Source: Leptotrichia sp. oral taxon 212 (GTDB lineage: Bacteria; Fusobacteriota; Fusobacteriia; Fusobacteriales; Leptotrichiaceae). From it: 64,000 nucleotides of DNA. The notes under the pieces are model-generated. The model saw only the letters and a program-made list of their open reading frames with translations, was not told the origin of the DNA and did no database searches. This document shows positions 51,618 to 60,505 of this stretch, piece after piece; position 1 is the first letter of the stretch, and each line of letters starts with the position of its first letter. The DNA is taken from the NCBI RefSeq assembly GCF_001274535.1, contig NZ_CP012410.1, forward strand, positions 2,081,126 to 2,145,125. Reading direction: 5' to 3'. The position numbers and the translations under genes are program-made.

Positions 51618-52976
51618 TTAATCCTTTTTAAACTTTGCAATAAATCTGGTTCCTTCATTTAGATTTCCCTCAACATCAATAGCAGCTCCATGCTGTTCAA
51701 TTATTTTTGAAACAAGGAAAAGTCCAAGACCAAAACCTTTATTTATTTTTTTGTTTCTCGAATCATTTACCTGATAAAATCTTTTCCAGATAAGTTCCTT
51801 ATCCTGTTCTGATATTCCGATACCGTTATCTTCGATTTCCAGTACGCATTTTTCATCTTCAGAATACAGCTTAACAATTATTTTATCCCTTGTAAATTTC
51901 ATGGCATTATTTAAAAGATTGTCAAATAACCTTTCTATCATTATGTTATCTCCTATTATAGAAATATTTTCTTCAATTTTTTTTGTCATTTCTATATTTT
52001 TCTCAGCAAAAAGATTTTTATAGTCTCCGAGAATTTTCTCAACTGTTTCTGAAAAGTTTATTCTGTCAGACGGAATATCTGTCTGTTTTTCAATTTTTGA
52101 AAGTTCCATAATCTGATTTATCAGTTCCGACATTCTTTTTGCCTGCCTCTGAATAACTGAAAAGGAATCCCTTGCCTCTTCAATGTTATCCACATATTCA
52201 AGTGAATACTGACTCTCTGTCAGTATTACGCTTACAGGTGTCCTTAATTCATGGGACACATCTGAGCTGAACTGCTTTTCATGCAAATAAAAATTCTCCA
52301 ATGAATTAAGCATTTCATTGAAGGCATTTGCCATTTTATGTATTTCATCCTGTCCATTATCTATTTCAATCCTTTTTGAAAAATCCCCATTTTTCTGTAT
52401 TTCCGTTGCAGTATTAGATATTTTGGCCACAGGACTTAGTGCCTTTTTTATAATTTTATATCCTCCATAAACTATAACGATGAGAAGCAATGGACTTAAA
52501 ATTATTATTGTCAAAAGCATTCTTTTTACTTCCTCTGACAGTTTATTTACAGGAGCAATTCCTCTTACCCATTCTCCATCAGTCCCATTAATCTTCCTGT
52601 CATAATAATAGTATTTTTCTCCTTTTTTCCTATAAGAACTGACTATTCCTTCTGACTGTTCAAGTGTCAGATCAAATCCCTTTGGGGACATTCCACCCAT
52701 TTCTATTCCTTCGCTATTGTATCTGACAAAATAAATTCCATTATCAAAATCATCAAACTCTTCAGGATCTGAATCCATTTCAGATGCCATTTCATTTACA
52801 ACTCCTGTAAGTTCCCTCTGATTTACATCACCAGTCATCTTATCTGCAATGGCAAAGGATATCATTAACATAATAAATAACAGTACCACTACAAAAACTG
52901 TATACCAAAGGGTTATTTTTACAGTTATGGGGAAATTTTCCCAGATTCTATTTATTTTCTTTTTCAATATTTCCAA
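51618..52976 (-). CDS. Sensor histidine kinase (PepSY-associated locus 3)
   Basis: 452 residues: TM1 about 20-43, sensor about 44-150 with VRGIAPVNKL close to TM2 (the same place as RGIAPATEVE in module 1), TM2 about 153-172, HAMP, His242 in SHELRTP, N box NLLNNAMKF, G1 DNGIGISEQD, F WKRFYQV and G2 GFGLGLFLV. It is more diverged than modules 1 and 2 are from each other. The gap to the upstream regulator is 97 nt. Confidence 0.93.
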   Translation of the reverse strand: MEILKKKINRIWENFPITVKITLWYTVFVVVLLFIMLMISFAIADKMTGDVNQRELTGVVNEMASEMDSDPEEFDDFDNGIYFVRYNSEGIEMGGMSPKGFDLTLEQSEGIVSSYRKKGEKYYYYDRKINGTDGEWVRGIAPVNKLSEEVKRMLLTIIILSPLLLIVIVYGGYKIIKKALSPVAKISNTATEIQKNGDFSKRIEIDNGQDEIHKMANAFNEMLNSLENFYLHEKQFSSDVSHELRTPVSVILTESQYSLEYVDNIEEARDSFSVIQRQAKRMSELINQIMELSKIEKQTDIPSDRINFSETVEKILGDYKNLFAEKNIEMTKKIEENISIIGDNIMIERLFDNLLNNAMKFTRDKIIVKLYSEDEKCVLEIEDNGIGISEQDKELIWKRFYQVNDSRNKKINKGFGLGLFLVSKIIEQHGAAIDVEGNLNEGTRFIAKFKKD

Positions 52977-53073
52977 CCGTTCCTTCCATATGAGGCTTTT
53001 ACTTATAATGTAAACTTATGCTTTACAATATATACATATTTTTCTGATTTAAAATAATAATTTCCTACTTTTA

Positions 53074-53748
53074 TTAATCCTCTTCCTTTACAACATATCC
53101 AAGTCCTCTTTTTGTATAGATTATTTGTTTTCCATTTTCTACATCTATTTTTTTTCTGATGTTCTTTATAAGTACATCTATTATATTTGAATCCCCTTCA
53201 TAATCATAGTCCCAGACGTGTTCCTTTATCTGATCCCTGCTCAGTATTCTATTTTTACTCTGTACAAGATATTCAAGAACTTCATATTCCTTCCCTGTCA
53301 GATCAATCTCTTTTCCTGCCCTTGTCACTGATTTTTCTGAAGAATCAATAACCAGATCTCCTATTATAAGCTTATTTGAACTGTTTCCATATTTTCTTCT
53401 CACTACAGCCCTTATTCTAGCTGAAAGCTCATTAAAATCAAAAGGTTTCACAAGATAGTCGTCTGCTCCCAGGTCAAGTCCCTTTACCTTGTCATCAGCA
53501 CTGTCCCTTGCCGTCAGCATTAAAACCGATGTGTGATTTCCTTTATTTCTCAGTTCTTTTATAACTTCAAAACCATTTAATTTTGGCATCATAACATCAA
53601 GAATTACGAGGTCATATTCTCCATATTCCAAATAATCGAGCGCCTCTTCTCCATCAAAAACGCTGTCTACGCTGTATCCGTTCTTTTTAAGATATTTCGT
53701 GACAATGTTGTTCAAATCTATTTCATCTTCCACAAGTAAAATTTTCAT
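53074..53748 (-). CDS. OmpR-family response regulator (PepSY-associated locus 3)
   Basis: 224 residues from ATG 53748 (GGAAAAA upstream); 11 extra upstream codons are open but not supported. Receiver E7/D8, Asp51 (ILDVMMP), Thr79 and Lys101; C-terminal OmpR winged helix ending YTKRGLGYVVK. It pairs with the kinase at 51618. A terminator (53799-53837) separates it from the two upstream PepSY genes, so these may be transcribed separately yet belong to its regulon. Confidence 0.93.
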   Translation of the reverse strand: MKILLVEDEIDLNNIVTKYLKKNGYSVDSVFDGEEALDYLEYGEYDLVILDVMMPKLNGFEVIKELRNKGNHTSVLMLTARDSADDKVKGLDLGADDYLVKPFDFNELSARIRAVVRRKYGNSSNKLIIGDLVIDSSEKSVTRAGKEIDLTGKEYEVLEYLVQSKNRILSRDQIKEHVWDYDYEGDSNIIDVLIKNIRKKIDVENGKQIIYTKRGLGYVVKEED

Positions 53749-53798
53749 GTTGATTTTTCCTTTCGCTTTAGTTAGATACATAAATATATCATAAAATA

Positions 53799-53837
53799 TT
53801 AAAAATATAAAGAGGGCTGAAACAACTTCAACCCTCC
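53799..53837 (-). terminator. Terminator between PepSY gene and response regulator
   Basis: On the minus strand GAGGGTTGAA-GTTG-TTTCAGCCCTC folds into a stem of about 10 bp with one G-T type mismatch, followed by TTTATATTTTT. It lies 35 nt after the stop of the 53871-54197 PepSY gene. Confidence 0.7.
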
Positions 53838-53870
53838 AGATACATATCTATTTATTATCTATAAAAAGGA

Positions 53871-54197
53871 CTAATCTCTATCCATTTTCCACTTTACAAT
53901 TTCTCCTGTTACTGCATCTATGTCAAACTCATATTCCCATCCATTGTAGTAGATTTCCCCTTCGTATACCATTCTTCCGTTTTCTCTGTCAAGATGAACA
54001 TCATACACATGAGACTGGTTTGCTCCTGGAACCTTTTTCAATGCTATTGCTATCGCCTTGTTTACTCCTATATAGCTATTGTTTCTTACTGAAGTCGATG
54101 TATTATAGTATTTTTTCTTACTCTTTGCATTTGCTGTTCCTGTAACTCCTAAAACCATAATTCCTAATAATACCATACTTAATATTTTTCTTTTCAT
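53871..54197 (-). CDS. Small exported single-PepSY protein
   Basis: 108 residues from ATG 54197 (GGAGG, 8 nt; a longer open frame lacks a ribosome site). Signal peptide cut near ANA-KS, then one PepSY domain: IGVNKAIAIALKKVPGANQS, VYEGEIYYNGWEYEFDIDAV and TGEIVKWKMDRD at the end. It is very similar to the second PepSY repeat of the 3675-4286 protein. Together with 54325-54699 it forms the PepSY part of locus 3. Confidence 0.87.
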   Translation of the reverse strand: MKRKILSMVLLGIMVLGVTGTANAKSKKKYYNTSTSVRNNSYIGVNKAIAIALKKVPGANQSHVYDVHLDRENGRMVYEGEIYYNGWEYEFDIDAVTGEIVKWKMDRD

Positions 54198-54324
54198 ATT
54201 TAAATCCTCCTGTCTTTTATAATCTATATTTATTATATATATCATTTACTTCAATATTTTTTTATTTCATCTATTTCTATCTATATCAATTTTTTTCTAC
54301 TAAATTCCTTTTTCTTTATTCTTT

Positions 54325-54699
54325 TTAATTCCAGTTGTTATATTTTTTTATTTTTGACCCTACAATTTCTCCAGTTACTGCATCTATATCATATTCATAC
54401 TTTGAATTGTTATAAAATATTTCTATTTCGTATACCATTCTTCCATGTTCCCTATCTAAATCTATTTCTCCGAGATGGCTTTCATTTGCCCCAGGAACTT
54501 GTGACAATGCTATGGATTTTGCTTTTGCCACGCTTATCAGCTGTACATTATCTGAAACATTTGCCCTGTTTTCCAATGAATATTCTGAAATATACTCATT
54601 TCCATTTAAGTTTCTGTTTTTACTTGCTCCATAAGCGATTCCAAGTATTCCAAGTACTCCCATTCCCAATACTGTAAGTTTTAAAATTTTGTTTTTCAT
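54325..54699 (-). CDS. Small exported single-PepSY protein
   Basis: 124 residues. Signal peptide ending near AYG-AS, a short linker, then PepSY: ISVAKAKSIALSQVPGANES, VYEIEIFYNNSKYEYDIDAV and TGEIVGSKIKK. It is paralogous to the neighbour at 53871, sharing the VPGAN-(Q/E)-S-H and DREHGRMVYE-type blocks. Tandem duplication followed by divergence is likely. A GGAGATG ribosome site precedes it. Confidence 0.87.
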   Translation of the reverse strand: MKNKILKLTVLGMGVLGILGIAYGASKNRNLNGNEYISEYSLENRANVSDNVQLISVAKAKSIALSQVPGANESHLGEIDLDREHGRMVYEIEIFYNNSKYEYDIDAVTGEIVGSKIKKYNNWN

Positions 54700-54804
54700 T
54701 TTATTTCATCTCCTTTTCTATATTTGATTTCTGTTGCTATCTCCCTTAACTTGAACACATTATAAAACAGTTTTATGAATTTAAAATGAATAAAAAAAAT
54801 TTTT

Positions 54805-55368
54805 TTATTCAATAGTAGAATCACATTCAATTGTCCCATATTTTGACACATAATAACCAGAAGCCTTAAACTCTATTTTATTCTTTATTCTTTTTTTTAA
54901 TTCTTCTTCAGATAGACCAAAAATAGCTTCTTTTTCATTTATTATAAAATATCCATGCGTTTCTCTAATCTTTTTTTCTGATGCCCTGAAAAAACCTTCA
55001 TCTTCTATGGAAAATCCATCCACATAATATTTTATTTTTTCTTTACTTTCATCACGAATAAAACCTATCCAATTGTTTTCATTTTTAGTAAGTTTTGTTA
55101 CTAATCCATAATCAAAACTAAGGTATTCTATCCCATTGAAAGAATAAGAATATTCCGGTCCATGTATTACTATGTAATTTTTAAAATGACTACCTATTAT
55201 ACTGTAGCTTTTAGAAAGTTTCAAATTTTTATCGCTTATATTATACTCTGTTTTTAACGTTAGCAAATTAAATAATAAAGGTAAAATTCCAAACATGAAA
55301 AAACCTACATACCTTATAAAAACTAATAAAAAAACTGGTATAAGAAACTGTAATAATTTTTTCCTCAT
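54805..55368 (-). CDS. Membrane-anchored protein, island family M (member 1)
   Basis: 187 residues with one or two N-terminal membrane helices (LLQFLIPVFLLVFIRYVGFF and following) and an exposed C-terminal domain. The C-terminal block YFIINEKEAIFGLSEEELKK then a basic INFK/IEFK-type stretch recalls the proteins at 60506 and 61238, which have FNLTKDEIKSKF and FNLTYQEVIYYI at the same place. The middle part HGPEYSYSF also matches IIGPEYNIIF of 61238. I infer one family, possibly membrane-bound immunity proteins. Confidence 0.6.
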   Translation of the reverse strand: MRKKLLQFLIPVFLLVFIRYVGFFMFGILPLLFNLLTLKTEYNISDKNLKLSKSYSIIGSHFKNYIVIHGPEYSYSFNGIEYLSFDYGLVTKLTKNENNWIGFIRDESKEKIKYYVDGFSIEDEGFFRASEKKIRETHGYFIINEKEAIFGLSEEELKKRIKNKIEFKASGYYVSKYGTIECDSTIE

Positions 55369-55482
55369 TTCTAATGTTTTCCTTTCATAAAATCCAGGTA
55401 TTCCGATTATTAAACTTTTTAGAAAACAAATAATAGAAATTAAAAAACTCTTTATTTCTTTATTTTCTGCTTTTTATTAAAT

Positions 55483-56184
55483 CTAAAATAATAAATATAT
55501 CTTTATTTCCTTTCTTATTTTTAATAATATATCTTCTATAAGTTTAATAAGCATCAGACTACATTCCTGATAATGTATTCCCTGGACAAAAGAATAGGAG
55601 TTAGTAAAAATTAATACATAATTATTTTCTTCTGTAAAATCTAAATTTTCATCTATTTGATTGATAAATTTCTCTGCCAATTGCACTCCTTTCATGTCCA
55701 TTTCAAAAATAATTTTTCCTTTTTCTGCCTTAATTATTTTTTCTTTTTCCAACATGTCTTCTATTATTATTTTGTTTTCTAAGTTATCAACCAAGTTATC
55801 TATTACAAAATAGACTCTTGTATCCAATGAAGTTTCCCACCATTGTAAAAGAGATATTAAATATTGATATGTAGATCCTCTATCTATCTCATACATATCT
55901 AATCTTGGATTATCATAAATCATTATGACATCTGTTTTTTTAGAACCAAACATTTTTTTTGCTAATATTTTTGATTCCATTGCAGCATCTCTAAAGGAAT
56001 ACCAGTCATAGCCATATAAATTTTTATAATCATACACAATATCTATTTCATTCATAATTGCTACTACAAAATCATCTTCATTTTTTATTTTATTTCCATC
56101 TAATTCTATTAACCATTTCCCTTCCAGATTCTTATATAGCTCTTCTTTTTCTTTCCTACTTATTATAGTTAAGCTGTTTCCCAT
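55483..56184 (-). CDS. Barstar-like immunity protein
   Basis: 233 residues. The first 110 residues (WLIELDGNKIKNEDDFVVAI, then LYGYDWYSFRDAAME and TDVIMIYDN) resemble barstar-family inhibitors of ribonuclease toxins, where the acidic helix facing the RNase follows an N-G-x-N/D pattern. The C-terminal half (EKFINQIDENLDFTEENNYV onward) is unassigned. Immunity function is inferred from this similarity and from the toxin-debris setting. The matching toxin is not next to it. Confidence 0.55.
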   Translation of the reverse strand: MGNSLTIISRKEKEELYKNLEGKWLIELDGNKIKNEDDFVVAIMNEIDIVYDYKNLYGYDWYSFRDAAMESKILAKKMFGSKKTDVIMIYDNPRLDMYEIDRGSTYQYLISLLQWWETSLDTRVYFVIDNLVDNLENKIIIEDMLEKEKIIKAEKGKIIFEMDMKGVQLAEKFINQIDENLDFTEENNYVLIFTNSYSFVQGIHYQECSLMLIKLIEDILLKIRKEIKIYLLF

Positions 56185-56244
56185 TTTATATCTCCTTTAT
56201 TTCCTATCTAAACATGCACATTAAATTTTCATTTATTATATTTT

Positions 56245-56274
56245 ATTTTACAATGTACTATTTTGAAAAGTCAA
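56245..56274 (-). promoter_or_regulatory. Possible promoter of barstar-like gene
   Basis: On the minus strand TTGACT (56274-56269) and TAAAAT (56250-56245) are separated by 18 nt, about 65 nt upstream of the gene. The rest of 56185-56467 shows no gene; it may hold unrecognisable toxin debris. Confidence 0.35.
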
Positions 56275-56467
56275 TATTAAAAAGGCTATGAAAACTTTCA
56301 AAAAAATATTGTCATATCAAAATATTCATTTCATCAGAGACAGATGTACATAACTTTCGGAATAAACCACTTCTTCTATCCTAAATTATAGAATTAAGAT
56401 AATTGTCTGAAAATTTATATATGACATTAATTGCTGGATTTTATTCTAACATACCATTCTTCCTTCA

Positions 56468-56941
56468 TCAATTTGAACATCCTTTTTTCATTTGATATTT
56501 TTTTCTTGCTTTCCTAATTTCATCTATAATATTCTTATATTTAAAATCTCTTTTTGAAGAATCCCATATTATATCATCATTTTCATCCTTTATTAAATCC
56601 GGATAATTATATATTGAAATATCAAAAACTATTCTATTATCTACAATGTATAGTTCATTTGTTTCAATTCTATTAAGTTTTTCTAATTTATAGCAGAAAC
56701 AATCATATAAAACTTCATACTTTCCATCAAAAATTTTATTTTCTTTTAGAAACTCTGTCAAATGTTCTATTTCTGAACTGATATTATCTTCTGATAACTC
56801 AATTTGCCTACCTTCTAACCATAAATTATCTTCTAACCAAATAAATTTTAAATTATTATTACTGTAATAACTCAAAAAATCTATTAACTCGTCATCAAAT
56901 GTCAAATCAATTGTATTTTCAAAACCTATCATCCCTCTCAC
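56468..56941 (-). CDS. Putative immunity protein, unknown family
   Basis: 157 residues, soluble, acidic with a basic tail (RKARKKYQMKKGCSN). NLKFIWLEDNLWLEGRQIEL and an internal CFCYKLEKLNR are notable. No family is recognised. It lies 16 nt downstream of the decayed toxin tail at 56958-57210, the usual place for a cognate immunity gene in contact-dependent toxin loci, which is the only basis for the call. Confidence 0.55.
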   Translation of the reverse strand: MRGMIGFENTIDLTFDDELIDFLSYYSNNNLKFIWLEDNLWLEGRQIELSEDNISSEIEHLTEFLKENKIFDGKYEVLYDCFCYKLEKLNRIETNELYIVDNRIVFDISIYNYPDLIKDENDDIIWDSSKRDFKYKNIIDEIRKARKKYQMKKGCSN

Positions 56942-56957
56942 TCTCCTTATTTAATAT

Positions 56958-57210
56958 TTAATTTTTAGTAGGAGCACCTGGTACTACATGTGCATCACCT
57001 TTTGAATCATAATGTATTGTAAACCTTGAAATTTTTGAAATTTCACCATTTTTATTTTTTTGAAACAGTTTCCTGTACAGGTTTAATAAACGGTTTAACT
57101 TCAGGATTCTTTAATGCTTCCATTAATGCTTCCATTGTTGTTACACCCTTTCCTGATGTAATCAGATTTGAGCTGACTGTTACTCCAGTCATTCCTGCAA
57201 AAGTATAAAT
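56958..57210 (-). pseudogene. Decayed toxin C-terminal module
   Basis: Minus-strand open pieces read MTGVTVSSNLITSGKGVTT and KNPEVKPFIKPVQETVSKK, closely like the pre-toxin linker of the 59255-60064 gene (NLITSGKSMTT; NPVVKPFIKPEQ). A one-base shift in the A7 run at 57055-57061 then leads into NGEISKISRFTIHYDSKGD and AHVVPGAPTKN to the stop at 56958. So a toxin tail with a different end shares the same linker, as in orphan cdiA-CT modules. Confidence 0.7.
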
Positions 57211-57261
57211 ACATAATTATCTTAGAATTTTTTTAATGCTATTTTTTGTAGAATTTTTTAA

Positions 57262-58239
57262 CTAAAAATTTTCTTTAAAGTCTTCAAATATTTTTTGAAC
57301 TTCATTATCATTATAAATATCTTCATAAGCATTAACAATAATTTCAAGTTCTTTTAAAAAATCTTTTTTAGAAATTATTTCTATATTTTCTTTTTCTCTT
57401 TTATCTTTTTTTTGAATTAACCTTTCTGCTTCTTTTTTTGTTATAAAATCACTGATATACTTATCAGAACTTTTTCTATCTCCATAAAATATTCCACGTT
57501 CTCCAACTAACAATTTTCCATTAGACCCCATACCTCTACAGTAATATTCAATATTTATACTCAATTTATCTATAGTTAACTTATAAATTTCATTATATCC
57601 ATCATCAATAAAATAATTTTTTAGATTTATTCCAAATTTTTTTTGTGGATTAGATAAAAACTCTTTTAATACATCTTTCCCTAATAAATATGATAGAAAT
57701 CTCTTTAGTATATTTATATCTGAATATCCTATATGTTTTTTATGAAAATTTATAGCTCCGATATTGTATTGATTTTCTTTTCTGGCATAATTGATTAAAA
57801 AATTTCTTAATCTATCTCTTTCAAATATACTATTTAAATCCATATTTATTTTATATTTTTTTGATTCATCTATATGATTGACATAATTTAAAAATTCCTG
57901 CTCTACAAAAGCTATCATATCAGAATATTCATTCATATGTTGCAAGTGATACATTAAAAGATAACATAACATCTCTTCATAAGTATAATATACCCTTTCT
58001 ATATCTTCTATTTCATTTTCATATTCAGAAATATACAATGCCGTTTCATCTTCATCATTCCAGCCAATATTTATACTTAATCCTTGATATTCTCCACTTC
58101 TTATTTTTTCATTATTCAAATATATACCTGACATTATATATGGAAAATTACCTATTTCATTAATTACATTTACTAACAAATCATATTTATTCATTTTTAA
58201 TTTCTCAAAATAATTATCTTTTATTTTCTTAATTCCCAT
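57262..58239 (-). CDS. Putative immunity protein, unknown family
   Basis: 325 residues from ATG 58239 (AAGGAG, 9 nt). Soluble, rich in Tyr, Asp and Lys. Segments YTYEEMLCYLLMYHLQHMNE and EYYCRGMGSNGKLLVGERGI stand out, but I do not recognise a family with certainty. It directly follows the toxin remnant ending at 58265, so it probably protected against that toxin. Start alternatives upstream to 58281 overlap the remnant. Confidence 0.6.
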   Translation of the reverse strand: MGIKKIKDNYFEKLKMNKYDLLVNVINEIGNFPYIMSGIYLNNEKIRSGEYQGLSINIGWNDEDETALYISEYENEIEDIERVYYTYEEMLCYLLMYHLQHMNEYSDMIAFVEQEFLNYVNHIDESKKYKINMDLNSIFERDRLRNFLINYARKENQYNIGAINFHKKHIGYSDINILKRFLSYLLGKDVLKEFLSNPQKKFGINLKNYFIDDGYNEIYKLTIDKLSINIEYYCRGMGSNGKLLVGERGIFYGDRKSSDKYISDFITKKEAERLIQKKDKREKENIEIISKKDFLKELEIIVNAYEDIYNDNEVQKIFEDFKENF

Positions 58240-58264
58240 TTTTATATTCTCCTTAATAATAAGT

Positions 58265-58426
58265 TTATTCTTGCACATCAAAATGATAATTTTTAATTTC
58301 TACTCCTCCCGTTTTTTCATTAGCTTTAATATAAGCTCTAACTTTTATGTTATTAATTTTTATATCTAGCGGAACTTGTTTCTCTACATTTTGAAAAGTG
58401 GTCTTATGTAAATAAAAAATTGAGTT
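58265..58426 (-). pseudogene. Toxin 3' remnant
   Basis: A minus-strand open stretch reads QNVEKQVPLDIKINNIKV, RAYIKANEKTGG and VEIKNYHFDVQE, then stop at 58267-58265. It has no start codon and overlaps the end of the split gene at 58384 in another frame. The position, 25 nt before an orphan immunity-like gene, suggests the end of a toxin module joined by recombination. Confidence 0.5.
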
Positions 58427-58922
58427 TCATTTGATTTTTTCTGTTCTTTAGATATGATCTCGTTCATACTTATATCATTGTGCTGTATCATGGTTTTTAG
58501 TTTTCTTTTATAATTTCCCCATATCTTTTTATTAGTATTTATCACTTCCAATACCCTATTAATTGAAAATATATCTAAATATTTTAAATCTTTTTCAAAC
58601 ATACTTATCGTTTTATCTAAAAGAGGATTATCTTCTAAAATTTTAGTTAATATATACAGAATATTCCAATACTTATCATATTTTAAGTTTATATTCTCTA
58701 TTTTGTACTGACCCCAAAATCTTGAACACAAGATTGGAGGTGCAGTACACTCCTATTATTTCAATATTCGGATCTCTTTTTAATATTTCATTTACAACAT
58801 CTTCTGTTTTAAATCCTTGAAAGTCCCCCTTTTTTTGCTATATCAGTAATTTGAGGTTTTAAATCTTTAGGTACATTTAATTTAACTCCATTATTTGATA
58901 TTTTTGATGCACAAAAAATCAT
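58384..58922 (-). pseudogene. Broken gene with a 46-bp insertion and a G-run frameshift
   Basis: From ATG 58922 the frame reads MIFCASKISNNGVKLNVPKD, shifts at the G5 run near 58827-58831 (one G fewer restores DFQGFKTEDVVNEILK), and is then interrupted by a 46-bp palindromic element at 58704-58749. Removing exactly those 46 bp joins NIEIIG to EIENINLKYDKYWNIL in frame and on to the stop at 58384. The ancestral product was about 160 residues, soluble, and probably another immunity or toxin-associated protein. Confidence 0.65.
58704..58749. mobile_element. 46-bp palindromic IS-end remnant
   Basis: Two 21-nt arms, TGTACTGACCCCAAAATCTT(G) and the reverse complement starting TGTACTGCACCTCC, agree at 16 of 21 positions with a 4-nt loop. 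The outer 7 and inner 7 bp are exact. TGTACTGAC/TGTACTGCACC termini are like those of IS150-group IS3 elements (from memory). It looks like two IS ends joined without the transposase. Confidence 0.6.
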
Positions 58923-58929
58923 GATATTT

Positions 58930-59253
58930 CTAACTTATATTTAGAAAATAATTCATAATTTCATCTATTTTTTCTATATTTTCTTGAAAAGTTGTATTTT
59001 CATTATCGTAATAGAAAGAAATTATTTTTGCATCACTTACTCTATATATTTCAAATGAAACATTTTTATATGGTGCACAATACGGGTTAGCTATTACAAT
59101 AGACGCCCAGTATTTCTCTTTTTCTAAAATTATATAGTATTCTTCTTCATTGTCTTTAACTACATCTATCACTATACCATTTAATCTCAATTTTTCTCTT
59201 TTATTTTTTAATATTTCCATAATATTTTCTTTTAAATTTGCAATCTTTCGCAT
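58930..59253 (-). CDS. Putative immunity protein for the adjacent orphan toxin
   Basis: 107 residues. Its ATG (59253) lies one base after the toxin's stop codon, with GGAGAAA eight nt upstream inside the toxin gene, so the two are translationally coupled. Soluble alpha/beta protein with the core GIVIDVVKDNEEEYYIILEK and KYWASIVIANPYCAPYKNV, then a helical tail. Family unknown; the immunity role is inferred from toxin-immunity gene order. Confidence 0.65.
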   Translation of the reverse strand: MRKIANLKENIMEILKNKREKLRLNGIVIDVVKDNEEEYYIILEKEKYWASIVIANPYCAPYKNVSFEIYRVSDAKIISFYYDNENTTFQENIEKIDEIMNYFLNIS

Positions 59254-59254
59254 T

Positions 59255-60064
59255 TTATTTTTCTCCTTTTATTTCAATATTATATACTTCTGGCATTTCT
59301 TTAATTCCTTCTAACCCTTTTTTTCGATTAAGTTTATCTAATGGGGAGCCTGATCCAGAAATTATTCCCCATTTTTCATTACCACCTGATTTAACAGAAT
59401 CCATATTTATATCGAATTCTACAAAAATAGAGCCTTTTTTAGCCGCTTTAAAGGCATCAGGATTAGAAGGATTTGTTACATGAGTTATTCCTCCTGCAGA
59501 AGTTTGGGCTCTTCCAGTTTTTACCATTTTTTCTAATTCATCTTTACTCATCCATCTTCCAACTCTTATTGTATTTACAACTTTATTTTGTCTGCTTAAT
59601 GAGCCATTTTCTATCTCAGGATTTTCTGAAGTAACAGCCGGTTTCTTCACTGTTTCTATATTCTGTTCAGGTTTAATAAACGGTTTAACTACAGGATTCT
59701 TTGGTACTTCCAGTGTTGTCATACTCTTTCCTGATGTAATCAGATTTGGAACGACTGACACTATTACCTTTCTTACAGAAGATGAAGTTGTTACCGTTAC
59801 TCCTGTTGCCACATTTGGATTAAGTGGAACTAGGGAAGTATCTGCATTTGTTATGGAAAGACTATTTCCTGTCTGAGCATTACCGAAGTTTTTAAAGCTG
59901 TAAATTTCTCCTGTCACTTTATTTGTAGCTTTTACTACCGTATTTCCATTATATGTATTAGTAATTTTTGACAGTTCATAATTAGAATTTCCTACTACCT
60001 GGCTTTCAAGCTTTACAGTTCCTCCAGGTGTACCATCATTTATAAAGACACTGTCCTTCCTCAT
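59255..60064 (-). CDS. Orphan C-terminal toxin module (polymorphic/CDI-type)
   Basis: 269 residues with no signal peptide. About 1-90 is adhesin-like and rich in Asn/Thr/Val. About 90-150 is a Pro/Lys linker (VVKPFIKPEQNIETVKKP) shared with the remnant at 56958. About 165-269 is a distinct domain: RVGRWMSKDELEKMVKTGRA, THVTNPSNPDAFKAA, SIFVEFDINMDSV and NEKWGIISGSGSPLDKL. R-W-M-S-x-x-E-x-x-x-M modules occur at the C-terminus of large secreted toxins. The frame continues upstream past a TAA directly before the ATG, so it is a displaced tail of a larger gene. Activity unknown. Confidence 0.65.
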   Translation of the reverse strand: MRKDSVFINDGTPGGTVKLESQVVGNSNYELSKITNTYNGNTVVKATNKVTGEIYSFKNFGNAQTGNSLSITNADTSLVPLNPNVATGVTVTTSSSVRKVIVSVVPNLITSGKSMTTLEVPKNPVVKPFIKPEQNIETVKKPAVTSENPEIENGSLSRQNKVVNTIRVGRWMSKDELEKMVKTGRAQTSAGGITHVTNPSNPDAFKAAKKGSIFVEFDINMDSVKSGGNEKWGIISGSGSPLDKLNRKKGLEGIKEMPEVYNIEIKGEK

Positions 60065-60470
60065 TTATTCGGTACCTTTTGAGGTATTTTCAACAGTAGC
60101 GACTTCCCTGTTTGTATTTCCTATTTTATTCATTTTAAACTGTTTTAATACCAAACTATTGACCGCCCTGCTGACTAATATATCCGTTGGTAGCTTTACT
60201 GCTAAATTTTCAGTCTTTTGACGTCTGCCTACTTCTTCTGATGTACCATACTGTACCTCTCCAGGAGTATATCGGTCTTCAAAATCTCCTAAAAAACTTC
60301 CTATACCTAGTCATCTTCACACAAATATCTTGTTTCTCGTCTTGTCATAAAATACTCCGGAAATTTTTCCATCCTCAAGTGTCTTTTCCACTTTCTGTCT
60401 TACTTTTATCGGAAGATTATAGTAGTCTTCTGCACTGAAATGGCTTCAAACCTTCCAATGTTTCCTGTCA
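60065..60470 (-). pseudogene. Decayed adhesin/toxin-stalk fragment upstream of orphan toxin
   Basis: Minus-strand pieces read HFSAEDYYNLPIKVRQKVEK and TLEDGKISGVFYDKTRNKIF, then two in-frame TGA, then LGIGSFLGDFEDRYTPGEV, QYGTSEEVGRRQKTEN and on to SKGTE and TAA. That TAA is in frame with the toxin ATG that follows. Frameshift and nonsense lesions show that this stalk part no longer makes a full protein. Confidence 0.65.
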
Positions 60471-60505
60471 TTTTTTTCCTTCCTGATTGAAGTCTCTTGG
60501 TATAA

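Noticed and set aside
56275-56467. Possible further toxin debris upstream of the barstar-like gene
   Set aside because: No open frame longer than about 20 codons resembles the other modules.
60300-60330. Two in-frame TGA codons in the adhesin remnant as possible selenocysteine sites
   Set aside because: Neighbouring frames also carry lesions and there is no redox motif or family precedent; simple decay explains them.
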